Part shown: positions 1 through 7,563 of the stretch, piece after piece
Numbering within the stretch: position 1 is the first letter of the stretch
Layout of the letters: each line of letters opens with the position of its first letter
Source of the DNA: JBBEAM01 sp942491105
GTDB lineage: Bacteria; Pseudomonadota; Alphaproteobacteria; Kiloniellales; DSM-21159
Direction: 5' to 3'
Length of the DNA stretch: 64,000 bases
Assembly (NCBI GenBank): GCA_942491105.1
Contig: CALNZX010000008.1
Location: 124,001-188,000 of the forward strand
Notes under the pieces: model-generated
Database searches by the model: none
Seen by the model: the letters and a program-made list of their open reading frames with translations, nothing else
Told to the model about the DNA's origin: nothing
Position numbers and translations under genes: made by a program

Positions 1-156
1 GTGCGCGAGCAGCGCCTCGCCATCGGGGGAGCCGGGCTGAATGTCGTAGTAACCGGCGAAGCTCTCCTGCCCGGGTAGAGAAAAACGGCGCGCCTGGGCA
101 GCGATCGGACGTTCCCCCTTTAGAACGCGGAAACCGCGGAAGATTGGCGGCAACAC
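1..156 (-). CDS. Partial unknown protein, N-terminal end only
   Basis: An open frame on the minus strand runs off the left edge of the window. From a GTG candidate start at 156 the translation includes FRVLKGERPIAAQARRF and then SFAGYYDIQPGSPDGEALLA, which has the composition of real protein. The frame stays open back to a stop near 248, so the start is uncertain; no clear Shine-Dalgarno (SD) sequence precedes the GTG. The phrase YYDIQPGSPDGEALL is reminiscent of beta-propeller repeats (SPDG type), but the fragment is too short for a family call. It would be divergent from the methyltransferase at 252 and probably belongs to the same surface-polysaccharide locus. Confidence 0.4.
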   Translation of the reverse strand, partial: MLPPIFRGFRVLKGERPIAAQARRFSLPGQESFAGYYDIQPGSPDGEALLAH

Positions 157-251
157 GCGCGACTTGATCGTTCGCCGCGCTGGTCTTGGTATCAGTTTTC
201 GGATATCCAGTATCTTGCCAATCCGCTGAGAAGGCCCGCGCCGAAAGCCTT

Positions 252-989
252 ATGAACGCCACCCGACAAACCGCCAAACGCATCTACGACGCCGACTTTC
301 ACGCGGACCGCGACGCCCGGACGCGCGCGACGGCACACAGCATACTCTCATACTTGTTCCAGAGGATTGAGATCAAGCGTGTCTGCGACGTCGGCTGCGG
401 CGTAGGCACCTGGCTCGCCGCCGCAGCGGAGCTTGGCGCGACCACGATCCAGGGCTACGAAGGGCCGTGGGTGAAGGACGCCCCCTTGGTGATCGATGCG
501 GAACTGATCGCCTTGCAGGATTTGCAGACCGAAGTCCGCGCTGATTCCCGCTTCGATCTGGTGATTTCTCTCGAAGTCGCCGAACACCTGAGCTCTGCGC
601 GCGCGCCCGGGTTCGTGGCCGATCTTTGCGGTCTCGGCGACCTCGTCCTGTTTTCCGCAGCGATCCCCGATCAAGGCGGCACCGGCCACGTCAACGAGCG
701 CTGGCAAAGCTATTGGGCTGCTCTCTTCGCCACACAGGGCTACGAGGTATATGACGTCATTCGACCAATGGTCTGGCAATCGGAAACCGTGCCTTGGTGG
801 TACCGTCAGAATACGCTCGTCTATGCCCGTAAGGATTCCCAGGCAGCCAAGGCACTGACCGAGGCTCCCGCCCCGGGCGCCGCCTACCTCGATCTGGTAC
901 ACCCGGATTTCTATACCCATGCAGAGGCACATCAGCCCGGCCGTTCCCTGCGCAAGGCTTGGCGCAGGCTCTTCCCGGCACGCGAATAG
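252..989 (+). CDS. Class I SAM-dependent methyltransferase
   Basis: This 245-residue protein has a Rossmann-type methyltransferase fold. Motif I is visible as VCDVGCGVGTWL, followed by an acidic strand end (GYEG) and a later motif with DLVISLEVAEHL, as in the Methyltransf_11/23 type enzymes that modify sugars or small molecules. I chose the ATG at 252 (MNATRQTAKRIYDADFH) over the upstream ATG at 186, because the residues before it look non-coding. It is convergent with the flippase gene, whose stop lies immediately after its own. Its position beside a flippase, a TylF-type methyltransferase and glycosyltransferases suggests it decorates a surface glycan; the substrate is not inferable. Confidence 0.75.
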   Translation: MNATRQTAKRIYDADFHADRDARTRATAHSILSYLFQRIEIKRVCDVGCGVGTWLAAAAELGATTIQGYEGPWVKDAPLVIDAELIALQDLQTEVRADSRFDLVISLEVAEHLSSARAPGFVADLCGLGDLVLFSAAIPDQGGTGHVNERWQSYWAALFATQGYEVYDVIRPMVWQSETVPWWYRQNTLVYARKDSQAAKALTEAPAPGAAYLDLVHPDFYTHAEAHQPGRSLRKAWRRLFPARE

Positions 990-2282
990 CTAACCGCGCC
1001 GCAGGACAGCCACGCGCCGCAATACCCAGCGCCAGGCAATCGCCGCCCAGACCGCGTCGAAGGCGATATGCGCCAGGGCAATCCCGATCAAGCCGAAGGG
1101 GACGGCCAGGGCGGCTATGGCAATGAAGTAGGTCCCCGTCGAAATGACGATAGAAAGCAGGAGCTGCTGGCCGAGGCCCAGGGTCAGCATCGTCGGGAGC
1201 AAAGCCACGCCGGAGAGATAGATCGAGCGCGAAAGCATCAAAACGACGAGAACGATGCTCGCGGCGGCGAACTCCTCGCCGAAAACCGCCGATAGAACGG
1301 GCCCACCGAGGAAGACGAAGGCGAGCGTCGCCGCCAGCCCGGCCAGGGCCGCGAGAAAACCGATCCTGGCGGCATAGCTGACTATCGAAGCGTAGTCCTT
1401 ATCCGCCCACAGACGCGCGATCGGAGCGCTAGCGACCTGCTGCAGCGGCCGGCCGAACTGGCTGACGGAAGCCGCGATACTCTTCGCCGCCCGCAGCAGC
1501 CCGGCGGCGGCCGGGCCGAGCAAAGCCCCCGCGATCAGCAGGTCGGCATCCTGACTCAGCAGGCGAATGCCAAAGCTCAAGTTGGTCTGCCAGAGCATCG
1601 CCCAGAAACTGGGCGCAGAGCGCACGGCTTTCCTGGCGCGCGCGCGCCACAGGCCGGAAATCGCATGCTGCCGCAAAGCGGAGGCCGTCCAGCCGAGGAA
1701 AACCGTATTCGCGGCAATTTCCGAGAGCATCCAGATCACCAGGAAAACCTGCGCATCGGCGCCCTGCCACCACGCCACAGCCGACCCCGCGACAAGCAAC
1801 AGGCCCTGCACCGTGCCACGAAGACCGATCGCCCAGAACTTGTCGAAGCAGCGCAGCACGGCCTCGCTCACGCCGAGGATACGGGTGAGGATCACGACGC
1901 AATACAGCATCGCCAAACCCAGCCAGCTTTCGGGAATGCCCACGTAGGGACCGACCAGCGGCAGCGCCGCGGCCGCGATGCCAAAGGCGAAGAGCGCGGT
2001 CACGCCATCGATCAGAAAACCTGCCTTGATGAAGCCACGGAAGCGCGCGGCTTCGCCTTGATGCTCCGCTTCGGCCAGGAAGCGGGTCAGAACGTTGACC
2101 GATTGGAAATTGAAGATGCCGTCGACGATCCGCACGTAGGCCTCGATCAGGACGATCACGCCCAGCGCCGAAACATCCAGCGCCTGCGCGGCAATCGCGA
2201 GGCCGATGAGTTGGAGAACTCCCGCCGCCGCGTTTCCGCTTGCGAGCTTGGACCATCCAGTCAGCAACCTGCGATCGATCAC
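990..2282 (-). CDS. Wzx-like polysaccharide flippase (MATE/MOP superfamily)
   Basis: This 430-residue integral membrane protein has about 12 hydrophobic segments. Its N-terminus (GNAAAGVLQLIGLAIAAQAL, then LGVIVLIEAYVRIVDGIFNF) is typical of O-antigen or exopolysaccharide flippases, which move undecaprenyl-linked oligosaccharides across the inner membrane. The start is GTG at 2282, with a purine-rich GGAGA just upstream. It lies 11 nt downstream of the TylF-type methyltransferase on the same strand, suggesting one operon from the ArnT-like gene down to this flippase. Its stop abuts the stop of the convergent methyltransferase. Family assignment is good; the exported glycan is unknown. Confidence 0.8.
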   Translation of the reverse strand: MIDRRLLTGWSKLASGNAAAGVLQLIGLAIAAQALDVSALGVIVLIEAYVRIVDGIFNFQSVNVLTRFLAEAEHQGEAARFRGFIKAGFLIDGVTALFAFGIAAAALPLVGPYVGIPESWLGLAMLYCVVILTRILGVSEAVLRCFDKFWAIGLRGTVQGLLLVAGSAVAWWQGADAQVFLVIWMLSEIAANTVFLGWTASALRQHAISGLWRARARKAVRSAPSFWAMLWQTNLSFGIRLLSQDADLLIAGALLGPAAAGLLRAAKSIAASVSQFGRPLQQVASAPIARLWADKDYASIVSYAARIGFLAALAGLAATLAFVFLGGPVLSAVFGEEFAAASIVLVVLMLSRSIYLSGVALLPTMLTLGLGQQLLLSIVISTGTYFIAIAALAVPFGLIGIALAHIAFDAVWAAIAWRWVLRRVAVLRRG

Positions 2283-2293
2283 TCTCCGCGTCC

Positions 2294-3067
2294 CTAGTCG
2301 AGCACGCGTTCCGGATCGATCGGCTCGATCGGCCGCATATCGGTCTTGACGAAATAAGCCAGCATCGTATCCACGCTGACGATGCGCTCGCTGAGGCCAT
2401 TCTTCGACAGAAAGTCATGAATCGCGCGGGCACAGCCGTCCCAGGCGAAATAATCGTCCAGAATCACCAGGCCGCCTTTCGGCACCAGAGGATAGAGGTA
2501 ATTGAGACACTCCGCCGTCGAAGAATACCAATCGGCATCGAGGCGTAGGACGGCGATCGGGGAATCCGGCTGAAAGCCCGGTAGGGTTTTATCGAACCAG
2601 CCTTTGACGATCTCGTATTTCCTTGCGCCGGCATGGGCCATGGCTTGGCCCGCGTAGTCTTCCTCGGTGCGACAGTTCTCGACGTCGTTTCTAGCCTGCC
2701 AAGCCAACGCCGTCTGGCCATCGATGGGTTTGGCATCGGGCAAACCTTCGAAGCTATCGAAAAGATAGTAGCTGCGCTCCGGGCCAAGAATCTCGGCCAT
2801 GCCCGCGCACATGCCGCCGCGCCAGACACCGCATTCTACGACACAGCCTTTGGCTTCGGTATGGCTCTCGACCACTTCAAGATTGGCCACGAAGGATTCC
2901 GGTGGAATGCGGGTGAAATCGCGATGCCGCAGATAGATCTCGACGAAGCGCTCGTTGTCCATCGTGCGCCAAAAGCCATGCGCCTTGGCAAAGCTCTTCC
3001 CGGCCAGCCTGCGTAATCGGGGCGTTCTGACCATTGCCCGGATCGTCCGCTTGATCAATTTCTTCAT
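2294..3067 (-). CDS. TylF/MycF-type macrocin O-methyltransferase family protein
   Basis: This 257-residue protein contains the TylF-family signature: GCVVECGVWRGGMCAGMAEI (SAM-binding motif I), YYLFDSFEGLPDA, RLDADWYSSTAECLNYLYPL and ILDDYFAWDGCARAIHDF. The DADWYSS and LDDY segments carry the acidic metal-binding and catalytic residues known in the family. The ATG at 3067 (MKKLIKRTIR) is preferred: the longer frame, starting at 3175, would overlap the end of the upstream glycosyltransferase by 77 nt. These enzymes O-methylate sugar hydroxyls, and in bacterial glycan loci they often cap or modify a surface polysaccharide. It lies between a GT4 glycosyltransferase and the flippase in one run. 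Confidence 0.85.
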   Translation of the reverse strand: MKKLIKRTIRAMVRTPRLRRLAGKSFAKAHGFWRTMDNERFVEIYLRHRDFTRIPPESFVANLEVVESHTEAKGCVVECGVWRGGMCAGMAEILGPERSYYLFDSFEGLPDAKPIDGQTALAWQARNDVENCRTEEDYAGQAMAHAGARKYEIVKGWFDKTLPGFQPDSPIAVLRLDADWYSSTAECLNYLYPLVPKGGLVILDDYFAWDGCARAIHDFLSKNGLSERIVSVDTMLAYFVKTDMRPIEPIDPERVLD

Positions 3068-3098
3068 TTTTCTACCTAACAAATACAAGACAGGATTG

Positions 3099-4211
3099 TT
3101 AAAGCCGATAGGCAGCCAGCGTATCTCGCGCGACTCGTTCCCAAGAGTAATGCCGCCGTGCGCGAACGCTCGCATGCTTTACGAAAGAGTCGCGCCGGGA
3201 CTCCGGCCAGGCGCGGATCTCGCCGATCTTGGCCGCCCAATCGCCAGCCGAATCGATAGAGACAAGAAAGCCGGTTTCACCATCCAGCACCGCGTCGCGC
3301 AGACCGCTGTGGTCGGCCGCGAGCACGACCCCGCCCGCCGCGGCCGCCTCGCTCGCCGTCAAGCCGAAGCCTTCGAAGTCGAGGGTCGGTACGATCACGC
3401 AAACAGCCGAGGCGTATTCCCGCGCAAGATCGGCGCCATAGACCGGCCCGATGAACTCCACCCGGTCATTCTCGAGCAGCGCGGCCTCCGGCGGCTCCCA
3501 AACTGTCCCGGCGACCCGCAAGCGGATATCGTCCGGCAGCAATGGCAACACCTCGCGAATGAACCAGCCGCAACCTTTCCGGCGCATGATGCGGCCGGCA
3601 AAGAAAACCTGTTGGCCGGTCGAGCCTGACAACACCGGCGTCATATCCGTGGCCAGCGGCACCACTGAGATGTCCCGCCAGCCGTAGCGCGCGGCGAGAG
3701 CGGCCGTCGCCCGTGAATTGGCGATCAAGCTGGCGCGCGGCAGCAGCCGCGCGCCCAACCGCAGGTACGCGCGATAGAGGCGCGGAAGAAACCCTTGTCC
3801 GGCCGCGAAGTAGACGTCCGTGCCGTGCAGCGAGATGGCCAGGCGCCTGTTTCCCGCGCGCAACCGCGCGAAGACCCCGAGCGGCCAAAGCGCAAGATCG
3901 CCGAGATGCGTCACCTGCGCCGGCCTGGAAACCAGCAGGCGAAGCGCCGTGGTGATTCCGAACAGCAGCAATCTGGCACCCCCTGGCGCCGCGCCGTTCG
4001 CGCGACCCGGCAGCGCGATCGTTTCCACAGCGAAGGTTTCGGAGAGTTGCTCGACGAGACGCTTGGAATAGGTCTCCATCCCGCCCACCGCTGGCGGCCA
4101 TTTGCGCGTCACGAAGCGCAGGGTCGCTCCAGCCCCGTGCTCCTCCGCGCCAGGTGCGCGCGCCGTATGCGCGGGCTCAGACGGAGGAGCGTCGCGCGCT
4201 TGCTGGGTCAT
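3099..4211 (-). CDS. Glycosyltransferase family 4 (GT-B fold)
   Basis: This protein of about 370 residues has the two-domain GT-B pattern. The N-terminal part has RFVTRKWPPAVGGMETYSKR, the usual GT4 glycine-rich loop and acceptor-domain helix. The C-terminal nucleotide-sugar domain has FEGFGLTASEAAAAGGVVLA with the E-x7-E motif and SGLRDAVLDGETGFLV. ATG 4211 follows an AGGGGGG Shine-Dalgarno sequence by 9 nt; a TTG three bases earlier is also possible. It starts 15 nt after the stop of the ArnT-like gene and so appears translationally coupled to it. It most likely adds a hexose in surface glycan assembly at the cytoplasmic face of the membrane. Confidence 0.87.
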   Translation of the reverse strand: MTQQARDAPPSEPAHTARAPGAEEHGAGATLRFVTRKWPPAVGGMETYSKRLVEQLSETFAVETIALPGRANGAAPGGARLLLFGITTALRLLVSRPAQVTHLGDLALWPLGVFARLRAGNRRLAISLHGTDVYFAAGQGFLPRLYRAYLRLGARLLPRASLIANSRATAALAARYGWRDISVVPLATDMTPVLSGSTGQQVFFAGRIMRRKGCGWFIREVLPLLPDDIRLRVAGTVWEPPEAALLENDRVEFIGPVYGADLAREYASAVCVIVPTLDFEGFGLTASEAAAAGGVVLAADHSGLRDAVLDGETGFLVSIDSAGDWAAKIGEIRAWPESRRDSFVKHASVRARRHYSWERVARDTLAAYRL

Positions 4212-4226
4212 CAACTTCTGCCCCCC

Positions 4227-5951
4227 CTAGAACCAGTACAGCGGCATGGCCGCCGGTTCCATGGCGGGCGCCTGCAAGTCCTTGCCCCAGAGCAGGCGTG
4301 CCCTGGCCTGCGCGGCCGTGCTTTCCATCCAATGCGCCCCGGCCTCCAGGCGCAGAGAGTCGCCGGGTTCGATCCGCCGGCCGTCGATGACAAGCGGCGC
4401 CTCGGCGAAAACTGTGTAGTCCCCCGGCAGGGTCAAATCGAAGCGCGCGCGCTGCCCGGCGGCCAGTACGCGCCACTCGCGCCCCGCCAGATAGACCGGT
4501 CCCCAGAAAGGGGCGTAGGTGGCGCGCAGCATCGCCTCGTCTTCCGGAAAGAGGCGATCCTCGGCCGGATAGCTTTCCGCGAGACCCCCTGGCCAGACGT
4601 CGAGCACCCGCCAGCCCACGATCAGCAGCGGCGGCTGGGCCTCCCGGATATAGGCCGCGATGGCGGCCTCGCCGCGCTCCCGGTACAGCCGCAGGCCATA
4701 GGTCGTCATGGTGAAGATCTTGCGCGGAAAGCTTGGCACCATGCCGGTCTTGTCGATGTAGGCGACCGGTTCGGGAAAGGTCTCATGGATCAGGCTCAGA
4801 ACCTGGCGCTGCAGTTTCTGGCTATCGGTCAGATTGGCCCTGGCCGCCACCGCGCCCTGCAAAGCCACAGCGGCGAGCAGCACCGCCGCCAGTAGCGTGA
4901 GCATCGCCCGACCCGCGCCGAGCAACGCCGCGAAGGCCAGACCGCCGAGCAGGCAGGCCGTGGGGATCAGCACCAGATAGGCGTAGGGCCAGGCGTTATG
5001 GTACAGGGCTATGAACAGCAGCGGCGACGCCAGACAGAGCAAGCGCAACGCCGTCGAGCGCGTCTCCGGCCGGCGCAGCCGGCTCAGCGCCAGCCCCGCG
5101 CCGCCGATAATCAATGCCCAGATCGCGAGGTTCGTCAGCAGCGAGGCGAGCAGCGGCCGCCAGCGCGGAAACAGCCCTTCGGCCACGAACATCTGCCAGA
5201 AGATCGAGTCGAAGTCGGCCGCCCCAGCGCTGCCGCCCGCGCTCTCCGGCTTGGCGGCCAGCAGCAGACTGTGCAGCCCAAGAATGGTGCCGAATACAGC
5301 CAGCGCGGCCATTCCGGCGAAAACAGAGGCGAGCGCGAGCCTCCCGCGCTCCTGCGGGCGCTCGGACGAGGCGATCAGCAACAGGCCCAGAACGGCCGGC
5401 GCCCAGAGCACCGCCTTGATGGACAGGGCCAAGGCCAGTCCGCCGAGCGCGCCGGCGGCGAGAATCCGGCGCGGCGCGGGATCGCTGAGCAACAGCATCA
5501 TGGCCAGCAGCACCGGCAGCAAGAGGCTGTCGGCGCGAAAGCTCGCGGCATGCTGCTGGCTGTAGGCGAAGAGCGCGAAAAAGGTCACCGAGGCCAAGGC
5601 CCCGATGCGGTCCAGATAGCCAAGCGCCAGGCGATACAGCAGGGCCAGCGACGCCAGCCAGGCCGCGAACATCACGATCCGGCCGGCGATAATCTGCCCG
5701 GCCTCCGTCTCCGCGGCGCGCGGCAGCCAGGAAAAAAGATGCACATAGGGTGTCTGAATCAGGCGATGCAGCTCGTCCCTTAAATGCAGATAGACGTTCT
5801 TCAGGAAGATGAACTCGTCCCAATGCAGGTTCTTCAGGAACAGGCCGCTCACCTGCGCCGCGACGGCCAAGGCCAATAGCAGCGACAACGCCAGCGTAAA
5901 GGCGCGAGCCGCGCCCAGCGGGCGCGATCCTGACAAGGCGGTCTCGGCCAT
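4227..5951 (-). CDS. ArnT/GT39-like membrane glycosyltransferase
   Basis: This protein of about 574 residues has a cytoplasmic N-terminus, a first membrane helix (ARAFTLALSLLLALAVAAQV) and then an acidic motif, HWDEFIFLKNVYLHLRDELH, in the first periplasmic loop. That arrangement is typical of GT-C enzymes (GT39/GT83/ArnT) that use polyprenyl-phosphate sugars. About ten further helices follow, then a soluble periplasmic C-terminal domain of about 190 residues ending PLYWF. I prefer the ATG at 5951: the GTG at 6023 has no SD, while AAGGAGGG lies upstream of 5951, at a slightly long spacing. The donor and acceptor are unknown. Confidence 0.75.
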   Translation of the reverse strand: MAETALSGSRPLGAARAFTLALSLLLALAVAAQVSGLFLKNLHWDEFIFLKNVYLHLRDELHRLIQTPYVHLFSWLPRAAETEAGQIIAGRIVMFAAWLASLALLYRLALGYLDRIGALASVTFFALFAYSQQHAASFRADSLLLPVLLAMMLLLSDPAPRRILAAGALGGLALALSIKAVLWAPAVLGLLLIASSERPQERGRLALASVFAGMAALAVFGTILGLHSLLLAAKPESAGGSAGAADFDSIFWQMFVAEGLFPRWRPLLASLLTNLAIWALIIGGAGLALSRLRRPETRSTALRLLCLASPLLFIALYHNAWPYAYLVLIPTACLLGGLAFAALLGAGRAMLTLLAAVLLAAVALQGAVAARANLTDSQKLQRQVLSLIHETFPEPVAYIDKTGMVPSFPRKIFTMTTYGLRLYRERGEAAIAAYIREAQPPLLIVGWRVLDVWPGGLAESYPAEDRLFPEDEAMLRATYAPFWGPVYLAGREWRVLAAGQRARFDLTLPGDYTVFAEAPLVIDGRRIEPGDSLRLEAGAHWMESTAAQARARLLWGKDLQAPAMEPAAMPLYWF

Positions 5952-6042
5952 AGCTTCGGGAGCCCTCCTTCGCTCCATGTCTCGGAAGTCCTTGGAATTC
6001 CTGCACTGCGAGGGTTTTCGCACAGGAGGGCTTTACGAAGTC

Positions 6043-6864
6043 CTAACCATGATCGAACAGTCTGGCGCGCAGGCGCGATGGCTGCAGGAACAGCATCCCC
6101 TTGGAGGCCGAGGTCACGCTTTTGACCACCGCGGCATAGGCCGCCGGGTCCTGGGCCAGGAGCCGGCGGTAAACCGCGAAGGCGCCTTCGATATCGCCGC
6201 TTTCCTGAAGGCAACGCCCCTGTTCGAGCAGCGTCTCCGCGTCGCTGGACTCCAAAGCGGCGAACGCCTCGGCGGCCTCGCGGTATCGGCCCAGCCCCTG
6301 GAGGGCGCGCGCCCGGCCCAGGTCATCGCCAAGCGCGGTGCAGGCCTCCAAGGCCTCGTCGCAGCGGTTCAGGAACAACAGCAGCTGCGCGCGCGCGCTG
6401 CGGGCCTTGTCGTAGTCCGGCTGCGCCGCCAAGGCCGCATCCATCGCCGCCAAGGCCGCATCCCTAGCGCCGCTGTCACGCAGCAGCACGCCCTTGTTGA
6501 ACTGCGCGGCGGCGAAGTCCGGCGCCACGTCGAGCACGGCCTCGAGGGTTTCCAGCGCCGCGGCGGTCTCGCCGGCCTGGCCCAAGGCGATGGCAAGGTT
6601 GGTCCGTAGCGCCAGATCTTCGGGTGCCAGCTCCGCGGCGCGGCGCAGCGCCGCCACGGCGCGCGGCGCCACGCCGTCCTGCAAGGCGAGAATGCCGGCG
6701 ACCTGCCAGGCCGCGGCGTCCTCGGGCGTGGCCTTCAGCACACGCTCGAGCAGGCGCCGTGCCTCGGCGCCACGGCCGCGCTCCAGCAGCCTGCGCACCT
6801 GCGCCAGCTGCGGCGCCGTGGCTTTGGCGCTCTTGTCCCGCCGTCTGCGTTCCGCCCGATTCAT
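6043..6864 (-). CDS. Tetratricopeptide repeat (TPR) protein
   Basis: This 273-residue soluble protein starts with a basic segment (MNRAERRRRDKSAKA) and then has about six helical TPR units, for example ARRLLERVLKATPEDAAAWQ, AVAALRRAAELAPEDLALRT and ALETLEAVLDVAPDFAAAQF. There is no signal peptide or membrane segment, so it probably acts in the cytoplasm as a scaffold. It is the first gene of the minus-strand polysaccharide cluster, about 90 nt ahead of the ArnT-like gene. TPR proteins often accompany sulfotransferases or glycosyltransferases in such loci, but no catalytic domain is seen here. The partner is unknown. Confidence 0.75.
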   Translation of the reverse strand: MNRAERRRRDKSAKATAPQLAQVRRLLERGRGAEARRLLERVLKATPEDAAAWQVAGILALQDGVAPRAVAALRRAAELAPEDLALRTNLAIALGQAGETAAALETLEAVLDVAPDFAAAQFNKGVLLRDSGARDAALAAMDAALAAQPDYDKARSARAQLLLFLNRCDEALEACTALGDDLGRARALQGLGRYREAAEAFAALESSDAETLLEQGRCLQESGDIEGAFAVYRRLLAQDPAAYAAVVKSVTSASKGMLFLQPSRLRARLFDHG

Positions 6865-7037
6865 GCCGTCAGTCTAGCGGGCCCGGACGCCGGAGGCGAC
6901 GCCCGCGCCGCGCATGCGCTTTGCGCAGATCAGGCGTGCGGACAGGGAAATTGTCATTGCCACCCCGCGCCCGCATCCTTTCCGGGTTGGGAGTTGGAAC
7001 ACGGCGTTGCCGCTCGTTTTTGGTTTGGAAGTTTGCG

Positions 7038-7175
7038 ATGTCTTTCTACAGGCCATTTCTTACGTCTTGGAAGGCTCGCCGGGCACTGGCCCGGAAGCGT
7101 CCTTACGGTTGCGAGCGCAGCTATGTGCCCAATATCGGCGCGACGGTGAACCCCTTCGCCCTGATTTGGTCCTAA
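7038..7175 (+). CDS. Candidate 45-residue small protein
   Basis: A short plus-strand frame (ATG 7038, TAA 7173-7175) is preceded by GGAAG at 7 nt spacing. It is followed 27 nt later by a perfect hairpin-plus-T-tract terminator. It would encode MSFYRPFLTSWKARRALARK and then a Cys/Tyr-containing tail ending NPFALIWS: a basic, partly hydrophobic peptide. A longer frame (6914-7267) overlaps it in another phase, but that one reads through the terminator and is less plausible. The terminator shows that something on this strand is transcribed; whether it is this ORF or a non-coding RNA cannot be settled from sequence alone. I recognise no family. Confidence 0.4.
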   Translation: MSFYRPFLTSWKARRALARKRPYGCERSYVPNIGATVNPFALIWS

Positions 7176-7202
7176 CCCCCAGCGTTACCCCAATTGCGAC
7201 TT

Positions 7203-7234
7203 CGCCCCGCCCGTCCGGCGGGGCGCTTTCTTTT
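7203..7234 (+). terminator. Rho-independent terminator
   Basis: A perfect 9-bp stem (CGCCCCGCC / GGCGGGGCG) with a 5-nt loop is followed by CTTTCTTTT. It ends a plus-strand transcript just upstream of the glycine riboswitch promoter. It insulates gcvTHP from the short transcription unit to its left. Confidence 0.8.
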
Positions 7235-7263
7235 CGTGCCAGAGGACGCATGTCCAAGCTCAA

Positions 7264-7291
7264 TTGACAGCGTCGCGGCAGCGGCTATGCT
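7264..7291 (+). promoter_or_regulatory. Sigma-70-type promoter of the gcv riboswitch/operon
   Basis: A consensus -35 TTGACA (7264-7269) is separated by 16 bp from TATGCT (7286-7291), which resembles a -10 box. Transcription would start around 7298, just before the first glycine aptamer, which fits a riboswitch leader. The upstream terminator leaves this as the natural promoter for gcvTHP. Confidence 0.65.
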
Positions 7292-7307
7292 TGCCTCTAG
7301 GCTGAAG

Positions 7308-7510
7308 AAACCTTGTGGGAGAGATTGGTCCAGCACAGAGCTCGCTGGATCGGCGCCGAAGGAGCAACCGCCCCGGAAACTCTCAGGCAAAAAGGACCGC
7401 AAGGTTGAAGCGCCTCTGGAAAGCAGAAAGCCGCGAGGCTTTCTCACCGACGGGGTAAGTGGCTGGCATCGCCGGCCGCCAATCTCTCAGGTTCAACGAC
7501 AGAGGGGGCC
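7308..7510 (+). ncRNA. Tandem glycine riboswitch (two aptamers)
   Basis: The leader carries both classical glycine aptamers. Aptamer I (about 7308-7405) has GGGAGAGA, CGCCGAAGGAGCAA, AACTCTCAGGCAAAAAGGAC and CGC. Aptamer II (about 7406-7510) has CTCTGGAAAGCAG, CACCGACGGGGTAAG, CCAATCTCTCAGGTTCAACG and ACAGAGGGGG. These are the conserved core strings of Rfam-type glycine riboswitches, joined by the usual short linker. It sits about 55 nt ahead of gcvT, so glycine binding would be expected to switch on the cleavage system, as in other bacteria. No clear intrinsic terminator lies between aptamer II and the gcvT start, so control may be translational. Confidence 0.95.
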
Positions 7511-7563
7511 ATGACTGCTTCTGTGAAGCGGCGTGCCCATTGTCCGTTGAACCGAGAGAGATC

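Noticed and set aside
2983..3175. Longer start of the TylF-type methyltransferase (3175)
   Set aside because: It would overlap the end of the GT4 gene by 77 nt; ATG 3067 gives a normal N-terminus.
6914..7267. 117-codon plus-strand frame
   Set aside because: It reads through the terminator at 7203-7234 and into the promoter; its composition is not protein-like.
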